DNA of 64,000 nucleotides from Cognatishimia sp. MH4019 (lineage in GTDB: Bacteria; Pseudomonadota; Alphaproteobacteria; Rhodobacterales; Rhodobacteraceae). The DNA lies in NCBI RefSeq assembly GCF_020177595.1, contig NZ_JAHTBL010000001.1, positions 1-64,000 of the forward strand, in the 5' to 3' direction. This document shows positions 7,531-16,291 of this stretch, in pieces (within the stretch, counting starts at the first letter, position 1; the number at the start of each line of letters is the position of its first letter). The position numbers and the translations under genes were made by a program. A model generated the notes under the pieces. It saw only the letters and a list, made by a program, of their open reading frames with translations, had not been told where the DNA came from and did no database searches.

Positions 7531-9138
7531 TTAAGCGCTTTCACGGATCAGATCAGACACTTTTTCGCCGATCATGATGGCGGGCGCGTTGGTGTTGCCC
7601 GACACGATCTCGGGCATGATCGAACAATCCGCGACGCGCAGCCCCTCGACCCCGTGCACCTTCAAAGCCGGGTCGGTTACCGCATCCTTACCGGTGCCCA
7701 TTTTGCAGGTTCCGGTCGGGTGGTAAATCGAAACGCTGTTATTGCGCGCCCAATCCAGTGTGCCGTCGTAATCCTCTATAGCAAGGTCCGGCTTGGGGCG
7801 GAACTCTTTCGCAATTTTCGAGCTGAGTGGCGCGTGTTGCGCGATGCCGCGGGCGATGTTGATGCCGTCCACGATGGTTCGGCAATCGGTCTCGGTCGAC
7901 AGGTAGCGTGGCACGATCTTGGGGTAGGCTTTCGGGTCTGGTCCGCTGAGTTGAATTTCGCCCCGGCTTTCCGGGCGTAGCTGACAGACCGACATCGTGA
8001 AGGCAGAAAACGGGTGCACCCCTTCGCCCGGGCTGTCGGCAGACCACGGCTGCACATGGAACTGGATATCAGGTGAGGCCAGATCGGGTCGCGTTTTCAT
8101 AAAGCCGGTCGCAAGGCTGGCCGCCATGGTCATGGGTCCGGCGCGGAAAAGAGCGTATTTCAAGGCGATCCGCGCCTGATTGTAGAGGCTGCGGACCTCG
8201 TCATTAAGCGTAGGCTCGTTGCACTTATAGACCAGACGGGCCTGCAGATGGTCCTGCATGTTCTTACCGACGCCGGGCAGGTGGTGGGCCGTCTCGATGC
8301 CATTGGCTTTAAGCTGTTCGCCGTCGCCAATACCCGAAAGCATCAGCACTTGGGGCGAGTTGATCGCCCCGCCACACAGCACAATTTCGCGCTGGGCGGT
8401 GATGGTTTGCACCGCGCCACTTTTGTCAGTGTAGGACACGCTGACCGCACGTTTGCCCTGCATATTTACCTTGGTGACCTGGGCGTTGGTCACGATCTGA
8501 AGGTTCTCGCGGCTGCGCACGGGCTTGAGATATGCGACTGCGGCACTGCAACGCCGCCCGTTTCTGGTCGTCAGTTGGAAATAGCCCACGCCTTCCTGCT
8601 CGGCCCCGTTGTAATCCGGGTTGAACGGATAGCCCGCAGCTTGGGCCGCCGCGACCCATGCGTCGCAAATCGGGCGCTGGATGCGCATGTTGGAAACCGC
8701 CAGCGGGCCGTCATCGCCGTGAAACGCGTCTGCCCCGCGTTCATTGTTTTCCGCGCGTTTGAAAAGCGGCAACACCTCGTCCCAGCCCCAGCCTGTATTG
8801 CCCATCTGACGCCAGCGATCATAATCCTCGGGCTGGCCACGGACATAGAGCAGCCCGTTCAGTGACGAAGACCCACCCAGCACCTTGCCGCGCGGCCAGT
8901 CGATGGAGCGCCCGTTCAGACCAGGATCTGGTTCAGTTTTATAGCACCAATCCACCTTGGGATTATGCATCGTTTTGAAATAACCGACGGGAATGTGAAT
9001 CCATGGATTCGTATCTGCTGGTCCGGCCTCAAGCAGCACAACGCGGGTCTTCGGATCGGCGCTGAGGCGGTTTGCCACAACACAACCAGCCGATCCGGCC
9101 CCCACCACGACGAAATCTGCATCTTGTTTTGCGTCCAC
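7531..9138 (-). CDS. GMC-family FAD oxidoreductase (choline/alcohol dehydrogenase-like)
   Basis: A 535-residue flavoenzyme that oxidises an alcohol, passing electrons to the respiratory chain or another acceptor. The N-terminus has the ADP-binding motif VVVGAGSAGCVVANRL followed by LLEAGP. PRGKVLGGSSSLNG is the GMC signature 1, SGIGDGEQL is signature 2, and the C-terminus has the active-site HPTGTCKMG and GNTNAPAIMIGEK. The GTG start at 9138 is chosen because GGGAGGA precedes it at ideal spacing. An ATG 27 codons upstream would add a basic stretch across the promoter. It is divergent from a TRAP operon, so the transporter probably imports its substrate or a product precursor. The exact alcohol is unknown. 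Confidence 0.88.
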   Translation of the reverse strand: MDAKQDADFVVVGAGSAGCVVANRLSADPKTRVVLLEAGPADTNPWIHIPVGYFKTMHNPKVDWCYKTEPDPGLNGRSIDWPRGKVLGGSSSLNGLLYVRGQPEDYDRWRQMGNTGWGWDEVLPLFKRAENNERGADAFHGDDGPLAVSNMRIQRPICDAWVAAAQAAGYPFNPDYNGAEQEGVGYFQLTTRNGRRCSAAVAYLKPVRSRENLQIVTNAQVTKVNMQGKRAVSVSYTDKSGAVQTITAQREIVLCGGAINSPQVLMLSGIGDGEQLKANGIETAHHLPGVGKNMQDHLQARLVYKCNEPTLNDEVRSLYNQARIALKYALFRAGPMTMAASLATGFMKTRPDLASPDIQFHVQPWSADSPGEGVHPFSAFTMSVCQLRPESRGEIQLSGPDPKAYPKIVPRYLSTETDCRTIVDGINIARGIAQHAPLSSKIAKEFRPKPDLAIEDYDGTLDWARNNSVSIYHPTGTCKMGTGKDAVTDPALKVHGVEGLRVADCSIMPEIVSGNTNAPAIMIGEKVSDLIRESA

Positions 9139-9201
9139 GGTCTTTTTCCTCCCAATTGGAAAAAACCCTATGCAGAACGTGAAAGCTCTTCTAGTCTTTT
9201 C

Positions 9202-9218
9202 TGAGACGTTACGTCTCA
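9202..9218. promoter_or_regulatory. Perfect palindrome, candidate operator
   Basis: TGAGACGTTACGTCTCA is a 7-3-7 perfect inverted repeat in the 105-base gap between the GMC gene and the TRAP dctP gene. A TTGACA hexamer on the minus strand (about 9224-9229) sits next to it. Position and symmetry fit a transcription-factor site controlling both divergent units. The IclR gene ending this operon is the natural candidate regulator, but that link is an inference. Confidence 0.55.
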
Positions 9219-9243
9219 ATAATTGTCAAAATGGGAGGACAAC

Positions 9244-10473
9244 ATGGGAATTTACGATCGCGTAAAAGGTGTGTCACGCCGAGATTTCTTCAGGATCGCA
9301 GGGACTTACGGCATGAGCTCCACGCTCCTGGCTGCAGGCACCTTCGGTGGGGCAATGACAGCAGCTAACCTCGCAAAAGCTGCGGAATCAACCTACAACA
9401 AGCGCTTCTCGAAGGAGGCCAAACACACGCTGAAGTTTGGCGCGGCTGGTTTCAACCCGCAGAACCTTTTGATTGAACGCGCAGGCTGTCTTGAGTTCGC
9501 CCGCGATCTTGAAGAGCGCACGGATGGCGAAATTCGCATCGAATTCATCGGCAATAACCAGATTTGTGGTCAGCTGTCCTGTGTTGAAAAAGCCCAGCAG
9601 GGTATCATCGACATCTATGCCGCATCCACCCAAAACTCTGCCGGTGGTGCGCCCTATCTGAATGTGCTCGACTATGCGTATATGTTCCGCAGCCGCGCGG
9701 ACCAGTATTACTTCATGTACAGCCCGGAATCGCAGCGCATCCTGCGCGAGCCGTTTGAGCAGCGTCATGGCCTGAAGTTCCTGTTCACCCACGCCGAATT
9801 GCGCGGGATTATGATGGGTCAGAACTTTGCCGACAAGCCGACGGTGACGAAGCTTGAAGACATCATGGGCACCAAGAACCGTGTGACGGGCACCCAGCTG
9901 GGCCGGATCGCGATGGAAGCGCTGAACCTCAACCCGGTGCCGGTGGCATGGGAAGAGACGCTTGACGGTCTCAAGCAGGGTCTGATCGACGGTGCGGAAA
10001 CATGGGCTTCGGCTGTGGCTTATGCAAACATGTCTCCTGTGGTTTCGCAGTGTGTTGACCTGCGCTTCTTCTGCGGCACCGAGCACACGGCGATGACCGC
10101 GTCGACCTTTGACAGCCTTGGTGGCGACTTGCAGGACGCTGTGATGGAATCGTCATATCTGACACAGGTTCACGTTCAGGCCGCCAACGAGGCCGCCCTT
10201 GTGAACACTGTTGGTCACTCGACCCCGCAACTGCCCAACACGATCTTTGCGCAAAACGATGTACGCGTCGCGAACCTGTCGGACGAAGAGGTGCGCAAGG
10301 CCGAAGAGATGTGTTCGCCCGAGTTCCAGCCGCAGCTGTGGGAGCAGTGGCGCGAGCGGATCAACGGCTGGGCAGGTGGCATTGACACCTACCAGGACAT
10401 CTACAACGAAGTGCGCAACAACCCGCACACACTGGCTGAAAACGTCGAGCCGCGTCGTTGGTGGAAAGGCTAA
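9244..10473 (+). CDS. TRAP transporter substrate-binding protein (DctP family), Tat-exported
   Basis: A 409-residue periplasmic binding protein. The N-terminus carries a twin-arginine signal (SRRDFFRIAG, then a hydrophobic stretch to about residue 45), so it is exported folded, unlike most DctP proteins. The body has the DctP pattern: LKFGAAGFNPQN, a VEKAQQGIIDIYAAS strand and helix, and the ligand-contact region ETLDGLKQGLIDGAETWASA. The ATG at 9244 is chosen for the GGGAGGA at 9232-9238. It is followed by a stem-loop and then dctQ and dctM. The ligand is unknown. Coupling to a GMC dehydrogenase suggests an alcohol or organic acid. Confidence 0.88.
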   Translation: MGIYDRVKGVSRRDFFRIAGTYGMSSTLLAAGTFGGAMTAANLAKAAESTYNKRFSKEAKHTLKFGAAGFNPQNLLIERAGCLEFARDLEERTDGEIRIEFIGNNQICGQLSCVEKAQQGIIDIYAASTQNSAGGAPYLNVLDYAYMFRSRADQYYFMYSPESQRILREPFEQRHGLKFLFTHAELRGIMMGQNFADKPTVTKLEDIMGTKNRVTGTQLGRIAMEALNLNPVPVAWEETLDGLKQGLIDGAETWASAVAYANMSPVVSQCVDLRFFCGTEHTAMTASTFDSLGGDLQDAVMESSYLTQVHVQAANEAALVNTVGHSTPQLPNTIFAQNDVRVANLSDEEVRKAEEMCSPEFQPQLWEQWRERINGWAGGIDTYQDIYNEVRNNPHTLAENVEPRRWWKG

Positions 10474-10494
10474 GTCTAGCCTGCTGAAAATAAT

Positions 10495-10521
10495 GCTAGC
10501 CCCACCGCGTGCGGGGCTGGC
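10495..10521 (+). terminator. Stem-loop between dctP and dctQ (processing or partial termination)
   Basis: GCTAGCCCC (10495-10503) pairs with GGGGCTGGC (10513-10521) with one G-U pair and a nine-base loop. No T-tract follows, so complete termination is unlikely. A hairpin after the binding-protein gene commonly stabilises that part of the message, giving more binding protein than permease. The second TRAP operon has a hairpin in the same place. Confidence 0.5.
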
Positions 10522-10599
10522 ATGCTTGCCTTCAGATAAATTGCAGATGTGGAAGACCGATCTAATCCGGCGCGCATCTCACATGGGAGGAGGGACCTC

Positions 10600-11268
10600 A
10601 TGTCCGTATTGTCCGACTTCGGTACGCTGATGGCGGCCTTTGGCAGTCAGGATTCGTTCGAAATCCGAAACGCATTGCGCCCGCAGACGATGTACGTGAT
10701 CGGGGCGGTCTTCCTGTTGATCTCTGGGCTTGTGATGGCTTGGATTTACCACCGCGTTCCCGTGATTGAGCGGTATTTTGAGCGCACAATTATGGTGACA
10801 AGCTATCTGGCGATTGCCCTGATCATCTTCTGGGGCGTGATTGACCGCTTTGTCTTTTCCAACCAGCAGCCGTGGTCTACGACGATCCCCCCGTTCCTGT
10901 TCATGGTGATGGCGTGGTTTGGCGCCGCCTATAATATCCGCGTCCGCACCCATCTGAGCTTTTCCGAGTTTCGCACGATGATGCCGCGCACTGGCCAGTT
11001 CTTCTGCTTGTGCATCGACTTTGTGCTGTGGTTCGGCTTCGCGTTGATTTTTCTGGTCACGACTCTTCGCGTAGTCGCCCTGTCGGCGTCAAACTTCCAG
11101 ATTGTGCTGGGCACCGACAACACCATGCAGTGGTGGTTCATCCTTGCCGCCCCTGTTGCCGGGGTTCTGATGGCCGCGCGCGCCGTTGAAAACCTTGAGG
11201 ACGACATCAAGAACTACCGCACCGGAAAGCCCTTGATTAAGCAAGCTGTGATCGGGGGGGATGTCTGA
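10600..11268 (+). CDS. TRAP transporter small permease (DctQ family)
   Basis: A 222-residue inner-membrane protein with four main hydrophobic segments (about 30-50, 67-87, 95-112 and 140-165), plus a possible fifth near 180-200, as expected for the small TRAP subunit that bridges the binding protein and the large permease. The start at 10600 follows a strong GGGAGGAGGG. An upstream in-frame ATG at 10549 would place that site inside the gene. The gene ends in a G7 run that also serves as the ribosome site for dctM, and its TGA overlaps the dctM ATG by one base. Confidence 0.85.
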   Translation: MSVLSDFGTLMAAFGSQDSFEIRNALRPQTMYVIGAVFLLISGLVMAWIYHRVPVIERYFERTIMVTSYLAIALIIFWGVIDRFVFSNQQPWSTTIPPFLFMVMAWFGAAYNIRVRTHLSFSEFRTMMPRTGQFFCLCIDFVLWFGFALIFLVTTLRVVALSASNFQIVLGTDNTMQWWFILAAPVAGVLMAARAVENLEDDIKNYRTGKPLIKQAVIGGDV

Positions 11269-12626
11269 TGGCTGACGGAACGCTTATCACGCTGATCTCT
11301 GTCGGGGTCACCTTCCTGTTCATGCTGGGTGTGCCGGTCTTTCTGGTCATCGGCTATTGGGTCATTGGCTGCTCGTTTGTGCTGGGCCTCACGCTTGACA
11401 ATATGGGTGCCGAGTTACTCAACGTTTTCAACAAAGGCTTTGCGCTGCTCGCGATGCCGTTGTTCATCCTGACGGGGGACTTGATCAACAAATCAGGGAT
11501 TGCCCGACGGCTATCCGACTTTGCCTATTCGTGTCTGGGCTGGCTGAGGGGCGGTCTTGCGATGGCCTCGCTAGGGGCTTGTGGTCTGTTCGCTGCGATC
11601 TCGGGCTCAAACTCCGCCACCACGGCGACCATCGGATCGATGCTGCATCCTGAAATGGTCAAAGGTGGCTACGACGAACGTTTTTCGGCGGCGACGGCTG
11701 CTGCGGGCGGCACGGTGGGGATCATCATCCCGCCGTCGATCATCTTCATCGTCTACGGTTTCCTGATGAACCTGCCGATTTCAGACCTCTTCGTGGCGGG
11801 CATCATCCCCGGCGCGCTGATGGTTGTCGGCATGCAGCTCGCCTGCTGGATCATCTGCCGCATCAACGGCTGGGGGTATCTGATCCCACTTCAACTGAAC
11901 CGCGTTCTGAAGACCGCGTTTGGCGCGTGGCTGGGCTTTTTTGCAATCGGTCTGGTGCTTTGGGGCATTTACACCGGCAAGTTCTCCCCCACTGAGGCGG
12001 CTGGTGTGACCGTTGGTTTCTGTATCATTGCGGGTCTGGTGTCTTATGTCATCACCAACACGCTGGGCCTGAAATCCGGCAAAACCTGGGAAGAAAAATC
12101 CTATGCCGAACAACTGGTTGTGGAAGGTTTCACCCTCAAGCAGATCCCCGGCATCACCATGCGCTCGGCTGAGATCACGGGTATTCTGGCGCCGCTGATC
12201 GCGATTTCGGTCGTAATGCAGCAAATCCTGTCGCTGCTCGGTGCTCAGCAGGTTATCGGTGACTTCGTGACATCCATGGGAGGCTATTATGCGGTCCTAT
12301 TCACGGCGATGGTCATCGTTTTCTTTTCGGGCATGGTGCTAGAGTCGCTGCCGGTCACCATCATCTTAGCGCCTATTTTGGCGCCAATTGCGGCCAGTGT
12401 GGGCGTCGATCCGATCCATTTCTCGGTGATTTTCCTTGTGGGCGCTTCAATCGGGTTCATTACGCCACCTTATGGGCTTAACCTTTACGTAGCGTCTGGT
12501 GTGACAGGCGTTCCGTATTTCAGGTTGCTGCGTTACACGGTGCCCTATCTGTTTGCGTTGATCAGCGTTTGGTTCCTTGTTGCGCTGACCCCGGATCTTG
12601 CACTGGCGCTGCTGCCCAACCGTTAA
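11268..12626 (+). CDS. TRAP transporter large permease (DctM family)
   Basis: A 452-residue polytopic inner-membrane protein with about twelve to thirteen helices, the sodium-coupled translocation subunit of a TRAP transporter. Family signatures are AMPLFILTGDLI, the AAISGSNSATTATIGSMLHPEM hairpin, GGTVGIIIPPSIIFIVYG, the FSPTEAAGVTVG segment and FITPPYGLNLYVASGV near the C-terminus. It starts on the overlapping TGATG of dctQ and is followed after 11 bases by the IclR gene. Confidence 0.9.
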   Translation: MADGTLITLISVGVTFLFMLGVPVFLVIGYWVIGCSFVLGLTLDNMGAELLNVFNKGFALLAMPLFILTGDLINKSGIARRLSDFAYSCLGWLRGGLAMASLGACGLFAAISGSNSATTATIGSMLHPEMVKGGYDERFSAATAAAGGTVGIIIPPSIIFIVYGFLMNLPISDLFVAGIIPGALMVVGMQLACWIICRINGWGYLIPLQLNRVLKTAFGAWLGFFAIGLVLWGIYTGKFSPTEAAGVTVGFCIIAGLVSYVITNTLGLKSGKTWEEKSYAEQLVVEGFTLKQIPGITMRSAEITGILAPLIAISVVMQQILSLLGAQQVIGDFVTSMGGYYAVLFTAMVIVFFSGMVLESLPVTIILAPILAPIAASVGVDPIHFSVIFLVGASIGFITPPYGLNLYVASGVTGVPYFRLLRYTVPYLFALISVWFLVALTPDLALALLPNR

Positions 12627-12637
12627 GGCCTTACCCC

Positions 12638-13432
12638 ATGCCAGATGACCGTTTGATAAACGAGCCTGCGCTGGAAACGAAAGACCAGATACCGACAACT
12701 TTGCGGCTTCTGGTGTTGATCGAGGAAGTTGCGCAGGCGGGGGTGCCTCTGACCCCCGTTGCGCTGTCCGAGGCCCTTGGCCTGCCCAAGCCGACCATTC
12801 ACCGTTTGCTGACCACCGCCGAGGCGGAAGGTTTCTTGCAGCGTGACGTGGATGGGCGGTCTTACGGGCCGGGCAAGCGGATGCGGTGGCTGGCGTCAAA
12901 CACGCTGTCGTCACAACGCATCCGCACGGAACGTTTGATGATCATGAAGGCGTTGGCCAGGGAAGTGGGCGAGACCTGCAATCTGGCGGCTCCAGGGCGC
13001 TACGGGATGGTCTATCTCGACCGGGTTGAGACGCACTGGCCGCTGCGTATTCAATTGCCGGTGGGCACGCAGGTGCCGTTTCATTGCACCGCAAGCGGCA
13101 AGATGTATCTGTCGTCGTTGCGGCCTGACAAGCTCGAGCGGCTGATCGGTTCGCTTGGGTTGGAACGCCATACGGCTCAGACGTTGATCGATCCTCAGGC
13201 ACTTCGGGATGAGCTGACTTTGACCCGCGAGCGCGGATATTCCACCGATGACGAAGAGTTCATGGAGGGCATGACAGCCATCGCTGTGGCGATCCGGGAC
13301 ACGCAAAATCGGCTGCTCACAACCTTGTCTTTGCATGCCCCGATGCAGCGCAGTTCGGTCAAAGGACTGGTGCGGCATTTTGCGACGCTAAAGGATGCGG
13401 CACTGAAGCTGGAACAGCTTGCGCAAGACTAG
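12638..13432 (+). CDS. IclR-family transcriptional regulator
   Basis: A 264-residue DNA-binding regulator. The N-terminal winged helix-turn-helix (about 20-85) contains VALSEALGLPKPTIHRLLTTAEAEGFL. The C-terminal IclR effector domain runs from about 95 with PFHCTASGKMYLSSL, the catalytic-like ERGYSTDDEEF and GMTAIAVAIRD. The ATG at 12638 leaves an 11-base gap to dctM. An upstream in-frame extension would overlap dctM extensively. It is the last gene of the TRAP unit and probably controls it, with the palindrome at 9202-9218 as the likely site. The effector is presumably the transported compound. Confidence 0.88.
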   Translation: MPDDRLINEPALETKDQIPTTLRLLVLIEEVAQAGVPLTPVALSEALGLPKPTIHRLLTTAEAEGFLQRDVDGRSYGPGKRMRWLASNTLSSQRIRTERLMIMKALAREVGETCNLAAPGRYGMVYLDRVETHWPLRIQLPVGTQVPFHCTASGKMYLSSLRPDKLERLIGSLGLERHTAQTLIDPQALRDELTLTRERGYSTDDEEFMEGMTAIAVAIRDTQNRLLTTLSLHAPMQRSSVKGLVRHFATLKDAALKLEQLAQD

Positions 13433-13725
13433 TCTTGGCGTGATTCCCCACGACGCTTGAACGGTATTCTCTTTTAAGTTGTGAGAGGTCCTTGAGCGCT
13501 TTACCTACACGTCATCGGCAATTTTCCGCTTAACGTATTGATACTACTAAAAAACCGTCCTTTGCCGAACATCATAGATGTGAGCAGGACAGTACACGTT
13601 AACTAAAATCTTTATAAAACCTTAAAATTCCTTAGAAATTTTAATCTCATCGCGTATTATGCCGCCGATAGCTCAAGTATTTCTGATTATGGATTTGCCG
13701 AGTAACAGCGACATGACGGAGGGTC
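13433..13725. promoter_or_regulatory. AT-rich leader of the two-partner-secretion operon
   Basis: No gene is seen in these 293 bases. The part from about 13480 to 13690 is much richer in A/T than its surroundings. It contains the inverted repeat TTAAAATT-N7-AATTTTAA (13622-13629 / 13637-13644) and several AT-rich hexamers that could be promoter elements. A GGAGGG ribosome site (13718-13723) ends the region. AT-rich leaders of this kind are common targets of xenogeneic silencers and surface-gene regulators, but no specific factor can be named. Confidence 0.5.
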
Positions 13726-14214
13726 ATGGCTCGTATGAAGTGTATTTTACAGACTGGCCTTGCATTGGGTCTTTGTCTTTTTAACTCGGGTGCTCTGCTG
13801 GCGTCAGAGCCTGAAGCGTTTCAGGATTGGTCGGTCGTTTGCCAGAACGAGATCTGCATTGCATCGCAAACCAACTATGGCCCGCAGGAAACGTGGCTGG
13901 CCACGGTGCGTTTGCGTCAGGAGATGGACGGCTCTGCTGCCGTTCAAGTGCTGGTGCCGGCGGGTGTTCATCTGGGCTCAGGCCTCTATGTGCAGCTCAA
14001 CGCGGGCAAGCCGGTGGAAGTGCCTTACGTGACCTGTTCGGCCGAGAGCTGTCAGGCCGTGGCGCGCCTATCTGCGGACACGCTAGATGGCTGGAAACGC
14101 GCGCGCGCGGTATCCATGCGCTATCGCCCGGCGCTGAGCGCCCCGCCAATTGCGTTTGATATCTCGATGATGGGCGTGACCGCCGCGTTGCAACAGACAG
14201 GCGAACGCGGATGA
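13726..14214 (+). CDS. IalB-family exported protein, first copy
   Basis: This 162-residue protein has a signal peptide (hydrophobic 8-25, cleavage near LLA-SEP) and the fold signature of invasion-associated locus B proteins: an aromatic-anchored DWSVVC strand, a nearby EICIAS cysteine, and a second cysteine pair TCSAESC followed by AVARL. The two pairs probably form disulphides in the periplasm. The name comes from Bartonella IalB, whose biochemical role is not settled. GGAGGG lies only two bases before this ATG, so an in-frame ATG nine bases on is a possible alternative. Its stop overlaps the TpsB start (ATGA), implying coupled translation. Confidence 0.8.
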   Translation: MARMKCILQTGLALGLCLFNSGALLASEPEAFQDWSVVCQNEICIASQTNYGPQETWLATVRLRQEMDGSAAVQVLVPAGVHLGSGLYVQLNAGKPVEVPYVTCSAESCQAVARLSADTLDGWKRARAVSMRYRPALSAPPIAFDISMMGVTAALQQTGERG

Positions 14215-15725
14215 GCATGTGGCGTATTTTCTGCATGGCGTTTGCGCCATGGTTTGCTCTGACCGGAGCAGCGTTTGCGCAGAGCTTCCAGATCAAGGGG
14301 ATCGAGTTCTCTGACAGCGCCTATCTGAGCGATGCTGACTTACAAGCGATCGAGCTGCAGTATGTTGACCGTCCCTTGGTCTTCGCCGATCTGGAAAAGA
14401 TGCTGGGCGATGTGCAAACGCTTTATTCCCGCGCGGGTGTTTTGACGGCTCAGGCGCTGTTGCCGCCGCAAGATGTCGAAGATGGAATCCTCAAAGTCTC
14501 GCTGGTCGAGGCGGATATTCAAAGCGTCGCGATTGACGGGCTGGACCGAACAAACCCCGCGTTCCTGCGCCGCACGATCAGTTTGCGTGAAAACGAGCGC
14601 CCGGATTTCGATCAGCTTGAGCGTGACCTGCGCATCTATGAGGTCATGCACGACATTCGCCCGCGCCTGTCTTTCGCGCCGGGTACCGAGGTTGGCACGA
14701 CAATCGCAACGATTTCCGGCGAAGAAACCGATCCGTTTACCTCGACCTTCTCGCTCGACAATTTCGGACGCGAGGAGACAGGGGAGCTGCGCGCGGCATA
14801 TTTCGGGCGCTGGACAAGTGTGACCGGCGTGCGTGACACGCTGTCATTCAAGCTGCAACGCTCTGAGTCCTCGCAGAGTTTCTCGGCCGGGTATTCACGA
14901 CCTGTCGGCCCTTATAGCGGGCGCGTGGAAGCGACGCTGTCTTACTCGGACGCTGAAGTCATCAACGGACCGTTTCAGGCACTTGAGATCCTATCGGAAT
15001 CCTCAGGCGCGACGTTATCTTATCGCCAGCCGTTCCGGGTCGGCCCGTTCAGTCATTGGACGTGGGAAGCCGGGCTCGCATATGAGACCTCTGAATCCAC
15101 ACTACTGGGTCTGACTTTCAGCGACATCGAAATTCAAGAGTTTTACGGTGCTGTCAGCTATACTGAACGCGCCGAAAACTACGTGATCAGCGCGACGGGC
15201 GGCTTCCGGGTTGGCGAGGCGGATACCGCGCAGATCTCGGAAACGGAAGGCAGCTATGCGCTGCTTTATGGCTCGCTTGCCTATACGCGCCCTCTTGGGA
15301 AAAAGCTGCTCTTTGAGACGAATGTTATCGGGCAATATGCCGAAGGTGAAAACCTGCCGGTGGCGCGGCTCTTTACGGGCGGTGGGCCGGATATTCTGCG
15401 TGGCTATCCCAACAATGTGCGCAGTGGTGACAGCGGTTTCGTCGCCCGTATGCAGATCAGCGGACGCGAGGCGATCTCTCTGGGTGAGAGCGATTTCAAG
15501 GCGCGTCCTTTTGGGTTTCTTGATGTCGGGCTGATCGTGCCGTTCCGCCCCGACGGGGGCATTGAGTCCGACCAGGATTTTCTGGCCTCTGCCGGCGCGG
15601 GCACGCGGATCAGCTACCGCGATAACGCCAGCATGTTGCTGATGGCGGGACTGCCTTTGCGAGAGACGCTTGGGTTCGAAGATGGCGAAGCAACGGTATA
15701 TTTTGGATTGGATTATACGTTCTGA
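14211..15725 (+). CDS. TpsB outer-membrane transporter (ShlB/FhaC/HecB family)
   Basis: A 504-residue pore that exports a TpsA partner across the outer membrane. After a signal peptide ending at FAQ come two POTRA domains (about 25-100 with QIKGIEFSDS, and about 101-170), then a 16-stranded barrel. The conserved lid-loop motif appears as LRGY in GGPDILRGYP, where many members have VRGY. The chain ends in YTF with a terminal phenylalanine, the usual BAM insertion signal. It overlaps the upstream IalB gene by four bases and the downstream one by one base. The giant TpsA two genes on is the obvious cargo. Confidence 0.92.
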   Translation: MSMWRIFCMAFAPWFALTGAAFAQSFQIKGIEFSDSAYLSDADLQAIELQYVDRPLVFADLEKMLGDVQTLYSRAGVLTAQALLPPQDVEDGILKVSLVEADIQSVAIDGLDRTNPAFLRRTISLRENERPDFDQLERDLRIYEVMHDIRPRLSFAPGTEVGTTIATISGEETDPFTSTFSLDNFGREETGELRAAYFGRWTSVTGVRDTLSFKLQRSESSQSFSAGYSRPVGPYSGRVEATLSYSDAEVINGPFQALEILSESSGATLSYRQPFRVGPFSHWTWEAGLAYETSESTLLGLTFSDIEIQEFYGAVSYTERAENYVISATGGFRVGEADTAQISETEGSYALLYGSLAYTRPLGKKLLFETNVIGQYAEGENLPVARLFTGGGPDILRGYPNNVRSGDSGFVARMQISGREAISLGESDFKARPFGFLDVGLIVPFRPDGGIESDQDFLASAGAGTRISYRDNASMLLMAGLPLRETLGFEDGEATVYFGLDYTF

Positions 15726-16282
15726 TGGAGACACGACGCGTGATAAGAAAGCTCTTTTTGTCTTTCGGCCTGCTGACCGCATTGGCCGCAGCGCCTGCCT
15801 TGGCGCAAGAGACCGAGGCGGAGACTGACACTGATTTAGCCAACAACACGGCTTTCGGGGATTGGGTTGTCAGCTGTCAGGCAGCGACCGTACAGCGCAA
15901 TATCTGCCAGTTGGTGCAAGTCCAGACTTTGCGCGACACCGGGCAAATGCTGGCGCGATTTGTGGCACTTCCGGTTGAGGATGGTGCGATCTTGCTGGCG
16001 CAAATGCCGATGGGCGTCTACCTGCCGGGCGGTGCGGTCTACCGCTTCGCCGAAAACGAAGATCTGGAGCAACGCGAGATGATCTGGCAGCGCTGCTTGG
16101 GCGAAGTGTGCGAAGCCGCAGCACCGCTGGACACCGATGAACTGGCGCTTTTTGCCGAGCATGATCAGATTCTCGTCGGCTTTCGGATGCGTGCCGAGGA
16201 CGAGCCGATCATCCTTGGCGTCGACATTTCGCGATTCAATGAAGCCCTTGAGGCGCTTGAACGCGCCAACACGCAGGAATAG
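15725..16282 (+). CDS. IalB-family exported protein, second copy
   Basis: A 185-residue exported protein starting on the TGATG overlap with TpsB. The signal peptide ends at ALA-QE and is followed by a short acidic linker. The mature part shows the IalB pattern more fully than the first copy: FGDWVVSC, NICQLVQ, a GMLARF-like strand, then the second cysteine pair in RCLGEVCEAA. The C-terminus is an acidic helix. Nine bases separate its stop from the TpsA start. Similarity to the first copy is clear in motif order but low in identity, so this is an old duplication or two recruited paralogues. Confidence 0.82.
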   Translation: METRRVIRKLFLSFGLLTALAAAPALAQETEAETDTDLANNTAFGDWVVSCQAATVQRNICQLVQVQTLRDTGQMLARFVALPVEDGAILLAQMPMGVYLPGGAVYRFAENEDLEQREMIWQRCLGEVCEAAAPLDTDELALFAEHDQILVGFRMRAEDEPIILGVDISRFNEALEALERANTQE

Positions 16283-16291
16283 CGCCCTTAA

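Noticed and set aside
11254-11260. G7 run in dctQ as a phase-variation tract
   Set aside because: It is placed to serve as ribosome site for dctM and sits in the last codons of a housekeeping-type permease gene.
13600-13644. CtrA site (TTAA-N7-TTAA) before the adhesin operon
   Set aside because: Several TTAA-like tetramers occur, but none is paired at the correct seven-base spacing.
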